In this document: positions 40,651 to 53,800 of the stretch, in pieces | Numbering within the stretch: the stretch's first letter is position 1 | Layout of the letters: every line of letters starts with the position of its first letter | DNA from: Lingula anatina | Taxonomy: Eukaryota > Brachiopoda > Lingulata > Lingulida > Lingulidae | Direction of reading: 5' to 3' | Assembly (NCBI RefSeq): GCF_001039355.2 | Contig: NW_019773513.1 | Span: 1,157,193-1,221,192 of the forward strand | Length of the DNA: 64,000 nucleotides | Made by a program: the position numbers and the translations under genes | The notes under the pieces: model-generated | What the model was told of the DNA's origin: nothing | Seen by the model: only the letters and a program-made list of their open reading frames with translations | Database searches by the model: none

Positions 40651-41284
40651 CCTCGGCGTGATGGGCTGTCCCATCTTTGATGTATCATATTGACTTTTAT
40701 CAAAGACCCAAAATAACATATAAATATGTATATGTAACATATGAAAAAAGTATTGAGTGAAGAAATGATGGACAGAGTACAGAATATTACGTATATTTTA
40801 TGTGTTCCACAGCTGTTTTGTCTTACGGTTCTCTCGCATGCCACGCCTTGTTTTAGATGGATTTCCAGACGCATTTACTGACAGTATAGCTTTTGCACGT
40901 TTCTTACGAGTGTGGGACGATGTTAGAGACAGATACTGCAAGCATTCCTAAAGCGTGCAAACTCTGAGCACGTGAAGTGAGCTGCAACGGCCTAAATTGG
41001 GCTGTTATGGAATTATAAATGTGTCTTAATAACGAGTGACATATGTCACCATCCTGGCATCTTTTACTTTACTTGAACTGTTAACGAATTAACTGTGTTG
41101 TCGTGGACGAATCATGAACTGAAATCTTTTCAAAGATTGAAAAGAAAGAACTGCTGTGCATTTCACTTAGATGTTTGCTTGTTTGACTTTTATGTTGATT
41201 TTGTTGAAGGAAGGTTGTACCTTTTCGTTATTTGTTTTTAATTTGTTCATTCATATTTTTTCATTCCCAATATACCTATCCCTC
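40651..41284 (+). other. HSP90B1: HSP90B1 3' UTR (first copy), truncated at assembly join
   Basis: Sequence after the KDEL stop runs to 41284, where it stops at a single N. The matching sequence in the second copy continues past this point without a break (48153-48786 onward), so this UTR is cut by the join. No AATAAA was noted in it. Confidence 0.75.
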
Positions 41285-41285
41285 N
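41285..41285. other. Single-N scaffold join
   Basis: One undetermined base where HSP90B1 3' UTR sequence switches directly to HSP90B1 intron 7 sequence (compare 34428). This is an assembly junction between overlapping pieces. Confidence 0.85.
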
Positions 41286-41832
41286 ACATGCACTTATGCT
41301 TCTGTGTACATATTAATACATGTACAGGTATATGTGTATACAAGTCTACTAGTGACCTTTGATTCAGTTATTTACTGTACATCCAGCATTAGCTGTGAGA
41401 TTAGGAACTTGACTTGGGAAACTTTTGCTTATTTCCAGTAAGACATTAATTTCAAATATCAGATATCAAAGGTGAATTGGATAATTCTCGTAACATGCTC
41501 TCAGACATTACTTGCTGTTTTACATGTTGTTGCTGCCAGTCCGGCATGTAGTACATGCCAGTGACGTTACTGCTGTTGTAGCATATATAGGAATGTAGGA
41601 ATAAACCTGTCAAATTATGAACCTGTTATTGAAGCTGCCTAGATGCATTCTATGGAGGGAATAATGCTAAGGTCATATATGGTCATAAAGAGGTCCCTGG
41701 AGGTCATTTGAGGTCACTGAACACTGGAGACAATGTCAAGTGCTATTTTCAGTGAACTGAAAATGTCAGATGGCACATTTAGTTTGTAATTTTTTAACTA
41801 TAATTTTAACATTGTGATAATATTTGTTCCAG

Positions 41833-44800
41833 ACGGAGATGGTGGACGAGCCAATTGAGGAGGAGGAAGAGAAGAAGGATGAGGCAGCCGAGGAGAAGAA
41901 AGATGAGGATGAAGATGAGGAGGAAGAAGGAAAGGTAGGGGTCACCTGAGGTCAATAAGAGGTCACCTGAGGTCAATTAGATTATTTGAATGAGCATGGC
42001 TGGTCCAAGGACAAGGACACGTTTTTGTCTTCAACTTAAGAAAGCCTTCTCTGTCTCTTTGATGAAAAAATCATTGTTCAGAATTGTGCAGACTGGCAAA
42101 CTGTTATCTAAACAAGTGACACATTAAATTTTGATACTAAATATTGTTTTATGTTGATTTATTATTTATTTTTTTGTATTTTCAGGTTGAGGAAGAGAAG
42201 GAGGAAGACAAGCCAAAGACCAAAAAAGTGGAGAAAACAACTTGGGACTGGGAACTCCTTAACAGTAGCAAACCTATTTGGACTAGAAAGTAAGGCTTTG
42301 CTGTTGGGCATGGAAAAAGAGCACACAATTGTGCACACATACACTCACATGCACATTTGCTACTTGCACACACACGTAATGAAGCAGGTATTGTTTTCTT
42401 ATTCACCAATGATGACATCTTTCCCATATCTTGATGTAACTAATATGGAAGTGTTGATTAGTCTTACTGAGGTGGTTTTTCTATAAATATTTTTATTGAA
42501 ATAGTTCTGAATGATGTTATTCCACTTATTATTAACAAAAGTTTGTGTCAAACTGAACATTTTCACTTAATAATTGGTCGCTCTAGATTCCGGATTATAA
42601 TGAATAATTCAGCTCAATATGTAAAAAAAAAAAATGAGAATATGAGTCATTGGAATCCCATATTTTCAGACCTGCAGACATTGCATCTGATGAGTACGAT
42701 GACTTCTACAAGGCTATAAGCAGAGAGAGTGATGCCCCTCTGGCTCACACCCACTTCACAGCCGAGGGTGAGGTGACCTTCAAGTCCATCCTCTTCATCC
42801 CCAAGACCTCCCCACCCGATACCTTCCAGAGTTACGGGAAGAAGGTCGATAATATCAAGGTACGATTTTTCAGCTGTTGTTGTAGATTTTTTTTTCCTCT
42901 CTTAGCAGTATTTTCAAATTATTTCATATTTTATAGCTGTTGAAGACAATCTTTTTACAGTTCAGTCATTCAAAGATATGTTCACATTCAAAAACCTCTC
43001 TCTTAATATTTGAAGAATTTTTAGATGAAGGTTTATTCTAGCATATGCTTGTTTTGGGTTAACACTTTTTTGGTGCATTTTTAATTTTTTACATTTTGTG
43101 AATGAATTTTCTGTAATTTTTATATTGTCTGTTTTACTCCAGATGTATGTTCGACGTGTTTTCATCACAGATAATTTTGAAGACATGATGCCAAAGTATC
43201 TGTCCTTCATTCGCGGTGTCGTAGATTCTGACGATCTGCCCCTGAACGTGTCACGTGAAACCCTGCAGCAGCACAAATTGCTCAAGGTTATTAAGAAGAA
43301 ACTTGTGCGTAAAACACTGGACATGATCAAGAAGATTGGAAAGGAGGATTTTGATAAATTCTGGAAAGAGTTCAGCACAAAGTATGTTGAATTTATTTTT
43401 TTTAAATCTGTAGCTATTAAGTGCTTTTTTGATACTGTTTTTCTGATGAAGTAAAGCCTTTTTGAATTCAACCATACAGATAGTGAAGTAATAAAGATAG
43501 GAAGCAGGCCAACTTTTTACAATTAGTTTTGAGAATTCTTAATTTGAAAATAATTCCCTCCAAAGAGAATAAAAATAATACAGTGTTAGACTGCAATTTT
43601 GTAAAAGAAAAATGTGTATACATTTCTGAAACTTGGTCAACTTGATCTGCACTAAATGTGTAAATGTTTGTGACTTCAGCATCAAACTTGGTGTTATTGA
43701 GGACCACTCTAACAGAACTCGTCTGGCCAAACTGCTCAAGTTCCAGTCCTCCAACTCTGAAACTGAAATGACAACTCTTGCTGAGTACACAGAGAGAATG
43801 AAAGAGAAACAAGAGGCCATTTTCTTTGTGGCCAGCACAAGTAGAGAAGAGGTGAGTGTCTAAACGAAAAATAAATTTCATTGTGGTTTGTTTGTTAGTG
43901 CTGAATCATGACCTAAGAGCCCTGGAATGAATTTTGTTGGCTATGTGGACCTTTAGGGAGCCATCTTGAAAAAAAAAAAAAAAAAAAGAAAAAAACCTTA
44001 ATAGATTATGGGTGATGTGACATTGGTACTGATAAGAGGAAACTGTCAGCCTTTTTAAAGGTCTCTTAAAAGACCTGTTTAGATGAGTGGTGATAAATGA
44101 CTGATTTGTTTATTTGTTCATTATCTAATAGTAAATGGAATAATATAGTAATTTTAGGACAGGTTTAAAGACCTAGCAAATTTCACAAGAATATCATTCA
44201 AAATGTTTTTTGTCATTCAAAAAATTAGTTTTATTGCTATTTTTTAGGCTGAGAAGTCTCCATTTGTGGAACGTCTCCTGAAGAAAGGTTATGAGGTCCT
44301 CTTCCTCGTGGAACCCATCGACGAGTACTGCATACAGTCTCTGCCAGAGTTTGACGGCAAAAAGTTCCAGAATGTCGCCAAAGAAGGCTTGAAGCTGGAT
44401 GAGTCTGAGAAGGCCAAAGAGAGAAAGGAAGCCCTGGAGAAAGAATTTGAACCCCTAACAAAATGGCTGAAAGAGAAGGCTTTGGCTGATAAAGTAAGTA
44501 GTTAGGTTTAAGTTTCAGTACCATATTGTCATCTTTTGTGCTTGTAGTCTAGTATATATAATCCTAATTATGATTTAGCAATTTGTTNATCTTGAAAAAA
44601 AAAAAAAAAAAAATGAAAAAACCTTAATAGATTATGGGTGATGTGACATTGGTACTGATAAGAGGAAACTGTCAGCCTTTTTAAAGGTCTCTTAAAAGAC
44701 CTGTTTAGATGAGTGGTGATAAATGACTGATTTGTTTATTTGTTCATTATCTAATAGTAAATGGAATAATATAGTAATTTTAGGACAGGTTTAAAGACCT

Positions 44801-47800
44801 AGCAAATTTCACAAGAATATCATTCAAAATGTTTTTTGTCATTCAAAAAATTAGTTTTATTGCTATTTTTTAGGCTGAGAAGTCTCCATTTGTGGAACGT
44901 CTCCTGAAGAAAGGTTATGAGGTCCTCTTCCTCGTGGAACCCATCGACGAGTACTGCATACAGTCTCTGCCAGAGTTTGACGGCAAAAAGTTCCAGAATG
45001 TCGCCAAAGAAGGCTTGAAGCTGGATGAGTCTGAGAAGGCCAAAGAGAGAAAGGAAGCCCTGGAGAAAGAATTTGAACCCCTAACAAAATGGCTGAAAGA
45101 GAAGGCTTTGGCTGATAAAGTAAGTAGTTAGGTTTAAGTTTCAGTACCATATTGTCATCTTTTGTGCTTGTAGTCTAGTATATATAATCCTAATTATGAT
45201 TTAGCAATTTGTTTTATATATTTCCTTTTAATCATTTTTAGAACGTGTCCAGTTGAGTGGTGTAGTTTTTTTTTGAAGACAGAATCTTCCTAACATTAAA
45301 TGGGGTCACTGGTTTCATCCGAATAACTTAACTTCCATTGCACCAAAATTTGATTTATTCTTAATCTAGTCAATTTCAACATCATTAAGTTTTAACACTT
45401 GCTTAAAAATTTTTGTTACAGATTGAAAAAGCTGTGATTTCGGATCGTCTTGACCAGTCACCATGCACCCTGGTGGCCAGTCAGTATGGCTGGTCTGGTA
45501 ACATGGAGAGAATTATGCAGGCACAGGCTTACGCTAAAGCCAAAGATCCTTCTCAAGAGTAAGTTTTTGCCTGCCCATTTACTTAAAAAATTTCGGTAAA
45601 AAAAAAAAGCCTAGCAGTACCCCAGAAAGGACACAACCACAGTCCAGTAATGAATCATTAAATGGTGTTTTAGTCAGTGTTTTGTTAGAATAAAGCTAGC
45701 TTTGAACTAGATTAATTTTAATTTGTACAGTTTTATAGTAGCGGTTTTACTATCATATTTGAAGTGTATAAATTATGGAGATTATTGTAGAGAAATGTCA
45801 AAATGGCAGCTAGGTCACATTGAGATGCCTTTTATGGTTATTGATTGTAAATCTCTGAGATGAGTAATGAAATCTGCTCTAGTGGATTATATTCCAGAGA
45901 AACTGAGTGAAAATTGGATGTTTTTTTTACCCTTGCTGTGTTTGTCTGACACCATGGTATTGGGTTCAGGGCTTTTGTCACATCTTATGGTAATTGTGTT
46001 TTGATATTTTCAGATTCTATGCATCACAGAAGAGAACACTGGAAATCAATCCCAGGCATCCTCTCATGAAGGAACTCAAGAGTAAAGTGGAGGTAAAGTG
46101 CAGGGAAATTACACAGATTTGAGTAAATATTCTGAAAGCAACCCAGTTTTTTTTTTCGCCCATGTCCATTTTGCCAGCTTATGCTAATTTCCACAAACAA
46201 TTTTTATTTGGGAAATGTTAGTTGGACTTGAAGGAAAATGATAAGATAGCCTTTAGTAATTTTGTCCTGTTAATCTTCTACTGAAAGAAGGGAACTGTTT
46301 TCACAAGAGGTTATATAATTAGATGGAGATAGATTTACCTGCATAGTTTTGATGGGGAAGATGAATCTCAGACCTGTATGTTTCTGTTCACAGGCAAATG
46401 AGGATGACCAAACTGCTAAAGATTTGGCAGTGGTCATGTTTGAGACTGCCACTCTGCGGTCGGGTTACGCCCTCAAGGACACGGCAGGGTTTGCTGAGAG
46501 AGTGGAGCGCATGATGCGCCTCAGTTTAGACATTTCATTGGACGAAAAGGTACGTTTATAGATAGGGAGGTTGTCAACTTTTTACAAAAATTACAAGAAA
46601 TGAGATGAAACACAATTTCTGTTTTCAGTTGGATTTTTTCCACATTTTTTGGGGCATAACAGCTGTTTCCCCCCATAAAATTTGTCACTTGTATTCTTAC
46701 CAATACCATTTTTAAAGAGACGCGTTTGCATATTTTCCATGTAAAAAGGAAAATTATACATATTGTGATGGAGAAGTATTTTGTTATAGCACAGCATCAA
46801 AATGTAATTTTAAGAAATAGTTTTGAGAAGTTTTAAGAAAAAGTGCTGCCATCTTTCTTCAGGTTGAAGAGGAACCAGAGGAGGAGGAAGCAGAAGATGC
46901 AGGTGGAGATGAAGAGGTTGATGCTGATGGTGAAGAGGAAGACAGTCAGCCAGCAGCCGACGAAGATGCCAAAGATGCAGAAGAAACAGAACAGGTAATG
47001 GTCATATTGATGCAGTTTGATTTGGTATTGGGGGTATTTTGTCATGCTTTGCCTGTACTGTGGCAGTGTATCAGATTGGCCAATTGGTGAATTGATTTCA
47101 AAATATTGGACTGAAATTCACCAATCAAATCTTAGATGACATACTGTCACATGATGGGTCACATGGCACAGCATATGTCTATAACAGCATGTTGTGCTTG
47201 TTGATTATTTGTATATTTTTAGCTCTTGAATGTTACCTTTGCTGTTTTTTAAATGATCAGATGAATAATTTTCTTGCAAAGTAAAAGCTGAAACAACTGT
47301 TTCCTTCTTGCAAAATATATTTGCATAATTTTTTTCTTATTTAATGATTAAATGAAGAAATTGTGTGTGTTGATTGTACTGAAGAAGCCGAGAGATCTGT
47401 TTGACTGTCTGTCAGACAGATACTTGGCTGCTTCAATACAAATTTATACCATATACCATCTTTTTATATTTGAGCCTTGGTGATAATGTATTTATTATGC
47501 GCATTATGGAGTTTGGCATCTGGACTTTTCACTGTTTGTTGGCTTTCCCCTCTAACCATGTTTTTGCTCGACAGTGTGTACTTATTTCAACCATATTATT
47601 TATATACATTAGCCATAGGATATACCTTATATAATAAGTGTTTTAGATAAAATGTAGAAATATTTCACCTCATTTGGAACATCTCATATTTAGATAGCTT
47701 CCACACTTGTGAAATGTTTTGCACTGCAGTTTGAATTTAAATACAGATATAATCATATAAAAGAAATGAGCTTAAATTGAAAGTATGAAAATTTTTTCTC

Positions 47801-48152
47801 ATGCATAAGCTTGTTTTCTGAATAACAAGATGCAGAACAACAACAATTTGCCCTACACTTGATAGGCAAATTTTTTAGCATGTAAATAAAACCTGAATTA
47901 CAATTTGATTCGATTGCTCGTTAGTCAACATATTGATCATTTTGCGCGTTTAAAAAAATAAGAAAAAGATAAGATGAAGGCACAAATTCTATGCCCCCCC
48001 CCCCTTCCATAAAGGAGCATATAAATGAAGCCAAAGAAGGGAAAGGCATCACAAAGTCCAGGCCAAACTTTGGAAAGACATCAAACTTACTTAGAACGTT
48101 TCCATTCTTTCTTTATTTACAGAAGGAAGAAACCAAGAAAGACGAATTATAA
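41833..48152 (+). CDS. HSP90B1: HSP90B1 3' half, second partial copy (exons 8-18); likely allelic duplicate in the assembly
   Basis: Exons: 41833-41934, 42186-42289, 42670-42859, 43143-43381, 43680-43851, 44248-44493 (exon 13, repeated at 44874-45119), 45422-45558, 46014-46092, 46394-46549, 46863-46994, 48123-48152 (KDEL and stop). Exon lengths match the first copy exactly. The protein looks the same apart from one change I noticed, Gly to Ser in the acidic tail exon. Introns differ by scattered substitutions and small indels. There is no exon 1-7 equivalent, no promoter and no start codon. The alignable segment begins at the N at 41285. Retaining both exon 13 copies would add 82 residues. 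It is best read as the alternative haplotype of one gene; a real tandem duplication is less likely. Confidence 0.85.
44588..45213. repeat. Second-level duplicate of exon 13 region after a single N
   Basis: Sequence after the N at 44588 repeats 43962-44587 (offset 626), including all of exon 13, which is identical in the two copies. The poly-A run near the junction differs in length. A third overlapping contig end is the likely cause. Confidence 0.8.
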
Positions 48153-49190
48153 CCTCGGCGTGATGGGCTGTCCCATCTTTGATGTATCATATTGACTTTT
48201 ATCAAAGACCCCAAAAAACATATAAATATGTATATGTAACATATGAAAAAAAAGTATTGAGTGAAGAAATGATGGACAGAGTACAGAATATTACGTATAT
48301 TTTATGTGTTCCACAGCTGTTTTGTCTTACGGTTCTCTCGCATGCCACGCCTTGTTTTAGATGAATTTCCAGACGCATTTACTGACAGTATAGCTTTTGC
48401 ACGTTTCTTACGAGTGTGGGGCGATGTTAGAGACAGATACTGCGACCATTCCTAAAGCGAACAAACTCTGAGCACGTGAAGTGAGCTGCAACGGCCTAAA
48501 TTGGGCTGTTATGGAATTATAAATGTGTCTTAATAACGAGTGACATATGTCACCATCCTGACATCTTTTACTTTACTTGAACTGTTAACGAATTAACTGT
48601 GTTGTCGTGGACGAATCATGAACTGAAATCTTTCCAAAGATTGAAAAGAAAGAACTGCTGTGCATTTCACTTAGATGTTTGCTTGTTTGACTTTTATGTT
48701 GATTTTGTTGAAAGAAGGTTGTACCTTTTCGTTATTTGTTTTTAATTTGTTCATTCATATTTTTTCATTCCCAATATACCTATCCCTTAGATACCAGCGC
48801 TATCTCAGAAGTTAAATGTCGTGTACGGGACTATTCAATGGTGCGCACAAAATGAGAATTTGTCTATCACCAGTTTGATTGCTCTCCTTTGCCAAGAGAA
48901 CATTCTTTTATACACCTGTAGCAATATACAGAACGCTGGTAATAACCTAGAGCAAAGATGTTGGTATTTATTACCAATTTTTTCTTTAATTTCAAAGAGG
49001 GGCCATGATAGTCTTGATATAAACGGCAAATTAACATCTACTTAAATGTGTTGTTTCTTGCCGGTTGTTTTGTGGGAGACCCAGAAAAGTAATCTTTAAA
49101 TACCAGCCAAGAAAAAAGCGGTTATTGAGTGTCTATGTAGGCACTGGATTTATTATTTGTAAGAAAAATAAAAAAAGGAAAAAAACTTGG
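48153..49190 (+). other. HSP90B1: HSP90B1 3' UTR (complete version) with candidate poly(A) signal
   Basis: Matches 40651-41284, then continues. The first plausible AATAAA is at 49167-49172, about 1 kb after the stop codon. The true cleavage site is not determined. Confidence 0.5.
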
Positions 49191-50189
49191 TGCTTTGTGT
49201 GATTTCTTACAGCAAATTGTCGTTTCCTGACACATTTTGTTGCTTTTGGATCAAGGTAGCAGTGCCGCGCTGGAAACTGCAGCTTTTATTAGCATTCACC
49301 TTTAGATATCAGAATGCTGAATGACCGGGGAAAGCTTTACGTTCCTGAATTTCGAGCACGAACGTTTGAATTGTCTGAAGTGGTAAATTGTAAATGAAAG
49401 GTAAACGTCTTACTTGAAATCGAGCAGCCTTTTCCGCATCTTTTGAAACTGCAACGAAGGTTTACTATAAATGATTGTCTAGATGGAATAGGACTCAAAT
49501 ACTACTTCATTGAAACGCTGTTATTTAAATCGTTGTATAGAATGGCCGACCTTTTTTAGGCAGGCTGCGCGTTTCAAAGTTGGTTCATTTTAATAATTCG
49601 TTTATTTATTAATCTTATTATTGAGTAATGACATTGCTGCTCCCGATGAAAAGGTTAATTTTTTATGCGAAACAGGAAATCATACAGCGGCAGTAGGAAA
49701 GTGTACAGATTCATCGACAGCATTTGTAAAATATGAATTATTTTAATGCCAAATTTACCCAAAGCGCCCCATAAAATTATAATTCATTTCAGGAACTAAA
49801 CTTTAATAACAACAGCCTTTGTATATTACACAATAGTAAAGTAAGTGGCAATAAATTTTAATTTAAAAAGACATAGATATGTCAAATATGACCTCCCATT
49901 TTATTTTAAAAAAGCATGGCGTATTTTCCTAGATTACCTGATCACTCCCTTATAAATATTATGAATGCAAATTATATTTGATGCATGTGCATTTCAGAGG
50001 TAATTATGTAGCATTTCTGCATTCCTGTGTTTATTAGATGTAGCATATGAGCGATGTTTATTTTGATAACATTAAACGCACTTTAAACAGAAGAAATATA
50101 AAAAATATTTCAGTGAAACTTGTCAGTGAACATTTAAAATGCGTTTTGCAAATATGTCGAAATGCTGTGTAAATTACAACATTTATTTC

Positions 50190-50222
<33 letters not shown>

Positions 50223-50285
50223 TCGATTATCGGCATATTTGCTGCGACAGATAATGACAATTTCTCTTAAATATCAGTAAGACTA
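49191..50285. other. Intergenic, AT-rich; no gene identified
   Basis: No convincing coding exon, although the 5' exon of the acidic-repeat gene is expected somewhere in 48.8-50.8 kb. It includes a pure A-run of about 30 bases at 50191-50220. Confidence 0.6.
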
Positions 50286-50594
50286 CGGGCGCGTTACCAA
50301 TGAAACCATCGTTCTTCATAGATTGGTCCAACTCCGCGGGGACTCTCGCTAAATGCAATCAGATTAACCAAATAACACGCCTCCTCGAGCTGCTAGGGGG
50401 TGATTAACTCTTGTGTGTTCGGCTTCTGTAAATCACTTCGTTTTGAGTGCGACCGAACGCGCACGAAAAGTTAAACATACCCAAGCTGCTCGAAGAGGCG
50501 TGTCATATAGTTAATCTGGCGGTATTCAGCAAGAGTTCCCGTGGAGTTGGGTTGATTTACATTGAACGATTTTTTTCATTTGGAACTCGCTCAA
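50286..50594. mobile_element. Foldback (hairpin) element, copy 1
   Basis: A nearly complete imperfect palindrome of about 310 bp. The left arm contains AACTCCGCGGGGACTC, then AATCAGATTAACC and ACACGCCTCC; the right arm is its inverted counterpart ending GAGTTCCCGTGGAGTTGG. Pairing extends outward through GCGCGTTACCAATGAAA against its complement, and inward through TTAACTCTTGTGTGTTCGG. The arms share sequence with the element at 62991-63192. It has no coding capacity, so a MITE/foldback type is likely. It ends about 235 bp before the acidic-repeat exon. Confidence 0.75.
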
Positions 50595-50830
50595 CAATAT
50601 CGATTTGCCTCTTAAGCATAACTGCAACAACCACCTTGTTTACCATATGCTCGATAAGAATATATTTCTGTAATTTTTGTAGGTCATCCTCCATTGTTAA
50701 TTTATCAGTAAAACCGATTTGCCGATATTAAATACCAAAAATACTAATAACTATATAATGAAATATATAACATACCCTCTTTTCCCTTCTCTACGGTCTT
50801 AAACTGCGTTCCCTTTATCTTGATATTTAG

Positions 50831-53800
50831 AGGTGCACGGCGTGCGGGCGTAAGCTACTGTGGGTAGACGCCGAGCAAAATGTTCCGCCACAAAAGCAAC
50901 AGAAGACCCCACCCAAAGTCCAACCCAAAGTCCAACCAAAAGTCCAACCAAAGGTTCAACCCAAGATTCAACCAAAGGTTCATCCAAAAGCTCAACCGAA
51001 GGTCCAACCAAAGACACAACCAAAAGTTCAACCAAATATCCCCCAGCAACCTATACTGAAAACTAAACCAATCAAAAAGCCAGCAATAGACAAATCGAAA
51101 GACACGGACGGAGACGGGATTCCAGATTACTTGGATGATGATATTGATGGTGATGGCATTCCCAACGATCAGGACGACGATGATGATGGCGACGGGATTC
51201 CAGACGTTAAAGAGAGAGATTCCGATGGAGATGGGATTCCAGACTATCTTGACACTGACGATAAAGTGAGAGACACAGATGGAGATGGAATCCCAGATTA
51301 TTTAGACGATGACATTGATGGCGACGGAATACCAAATGACCAAGACGACGATGCCGATGGTGACGGCATACTTGATGAGCTGGAAAAAGACACGGATGGA
51401 GACGGAATTCCAGACTATTTGGACGATGACATCGATGGAGATGGGATTCCAAACGATCAAGATGATGATGATGATGGTGACGGGATTCCTGACTACCAAG
51501 AGGCAGTCCGCGTCAAACCTACCGTAAAAGTGCAACCAAAATTGCGGAAAACTGCCTCGACAGTCAACAAGGGAAAAGATTCTGATGGCGATGGAATTCC
51601 AGATTGGATGGAGAAAGATTCTGACGGAGATGGAATTCCCGATTATTTAGACAAAGACGATAAAGTAAGAGACACAGACGGAGACGGAATTCCAGATTAT
51701 CTTGACGATGATATCGATGGCGATGGTATTCCGAATGATCAAGATGACGATGACGACGGTGATGGGATTCCAGATGAATTTGAAAAAGACACTGATGGTG
51801 ATGGAATTCCAGACTATCTAGATGATGATATTGATGGAGATGGCATACCCAACGATTTAGATGACGATGATGACGGTGATGGTATTCCTGATAGCGAAGA
51901 AAAAGTGAGGTTCGACAGAAAGAAAGACACAGATGGAGATGGCATTCCAGATTATCTTGATGATGACATTGATGGTGATGGAATTCCAAACGACTTGGAT
52001 GACGATGACGATGGAGACGGGATTCCGGATGAATTTGAAAAGGACACGGATGGAGACGGAATTCCAGACTATCTTGATGACGACATTGACGGAGATGGCA
52101 TACCCAACGATTTGGACGACGACGACGATGGTGATGGAATTCCTGATAGCCAAGAAAAAGTGAGGTTCGACAGAAAGAAAGACACGGACGGAGACGGCAT
52201 TCCAGACTATTTGGACGACGATATTGATGGAGACGGAATTCCTAACGACCAGGACGATGATAAAGACGGAGATGGCATTCCGGATTGGATGGAGAAAGAT
52301 TCTGACGGAGACGGTATTCCCGATTACTTAGACAAAGACGACAAAGTGCGAGACACAGACGGGGATGGTATTCCAGATTATCTTGATGACGACATTGATG
52401 GCGATGGAATACCCAATGACATAGACGATGATGACGATGGTGACGGCATTCCCGATGAACTTGAGAAAGACACTGATGGAGACGGAATTCCAGATTATAT
52501 GGACGACGACATTGATGGAGACGGAATTCCTAATGACCAAGATGATGATGACGACGGGGACGGAATTCCAGACAGCCAGGAGAAAGTAAAATTTGTAAAG
52601 CCAAAACATAACATGAAGGTTAAACCGGGACTGAAGGTAAAGCCTGGAAAAACAAGGAGGCAAACGGTAGATAAAACAAAAGATGCTGATGGAGACGGAA
52701 TACCCGACTGGATGGAAAAAGACACCGACGGAGATGGTATTCCAGATTATCTAGATGACGATGATAAAAACAGAGACACAGATGGAGACGGAATTCCAGA
52801 TTATCTAGATGACGACATAGACGGAGATGGGATACCCAACGACCAAGATGACGATGATGACGGAGACGGGATTCCGGATTGGATGGAAAAAGATTCCGAC
52901 GGAGATGGCATTCCCGATTATTTAGACAAAGACGATAAAGTACGAGACACCGACGGAGACGGAATTCCAGACTATCTTGATGATGATATTGATGGCGATG
53001 GTATTCCCAACGACCAAGATGATGATGACGACGGTGACGGAATTCCCGATTGGATGGAAAAGGATACGGACGGAGACGGGATTCCAGATTATTTAGATGA
53101 CGATATCGATGGAGATGGGATACCTAACGATAAAGATGATGACGACGATGGAGATGGTATTCCCGACAACAAAGAGAAAGTAAAATTTGACAATAGCAAA
53201 TTCATGAAGTTAAAGTTGAAAATGAAACAGAAACAAGCACAAAAAACAAAACCAGGGAAGTTAAAAAGACAAACGGTAGATAAAACAAAAGATGCTGATG
53301 GAGACGGAATTCCTGACTGGATGGAAAAAGACACCGACGGAGATGGTATTCCAGATTATCTAGATGACGATGATAAAAACAGAGACACAGATGGAGAGGA
53401 ATTCCAGATTATCTAGATGACGACATAGACGGAGATGGGATACCCAACGACCAAGATGACGATGATGACGGAGACGGGATTCCGGATTGGATGGAAAAAG
53501 ATTCCGACGGAGATGGAATACCGGATTACTTAGACAAAGATGATAAAGTACGAGACACCGACGGAGACGGAATTCCCGACTATTTAGACGATGATATCGA
53601 TGGCGATGGTATTCCCAACGTCCAAGATGATGATGATGATGGAGACGGAATTCCCGATTGGATGGAAAAGGATACGGATGGAGACGGGATTCCAGATTAT
53701 TTAGATGACGATATCGATGGAGATGGGATACCTAACGATCAAGACGACGATGACGATGGTGACGGTATTCCCGACAGCCAAGAAAAAGTGAAATTTGACA

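Noticed and set aside
41286-48786. A second, independent HSP90B1 gene
   Set aside because: It lacks exons 1-7 and any promoter, starts at a single N in mid-intron, and differs from the first copy only at allelic level.
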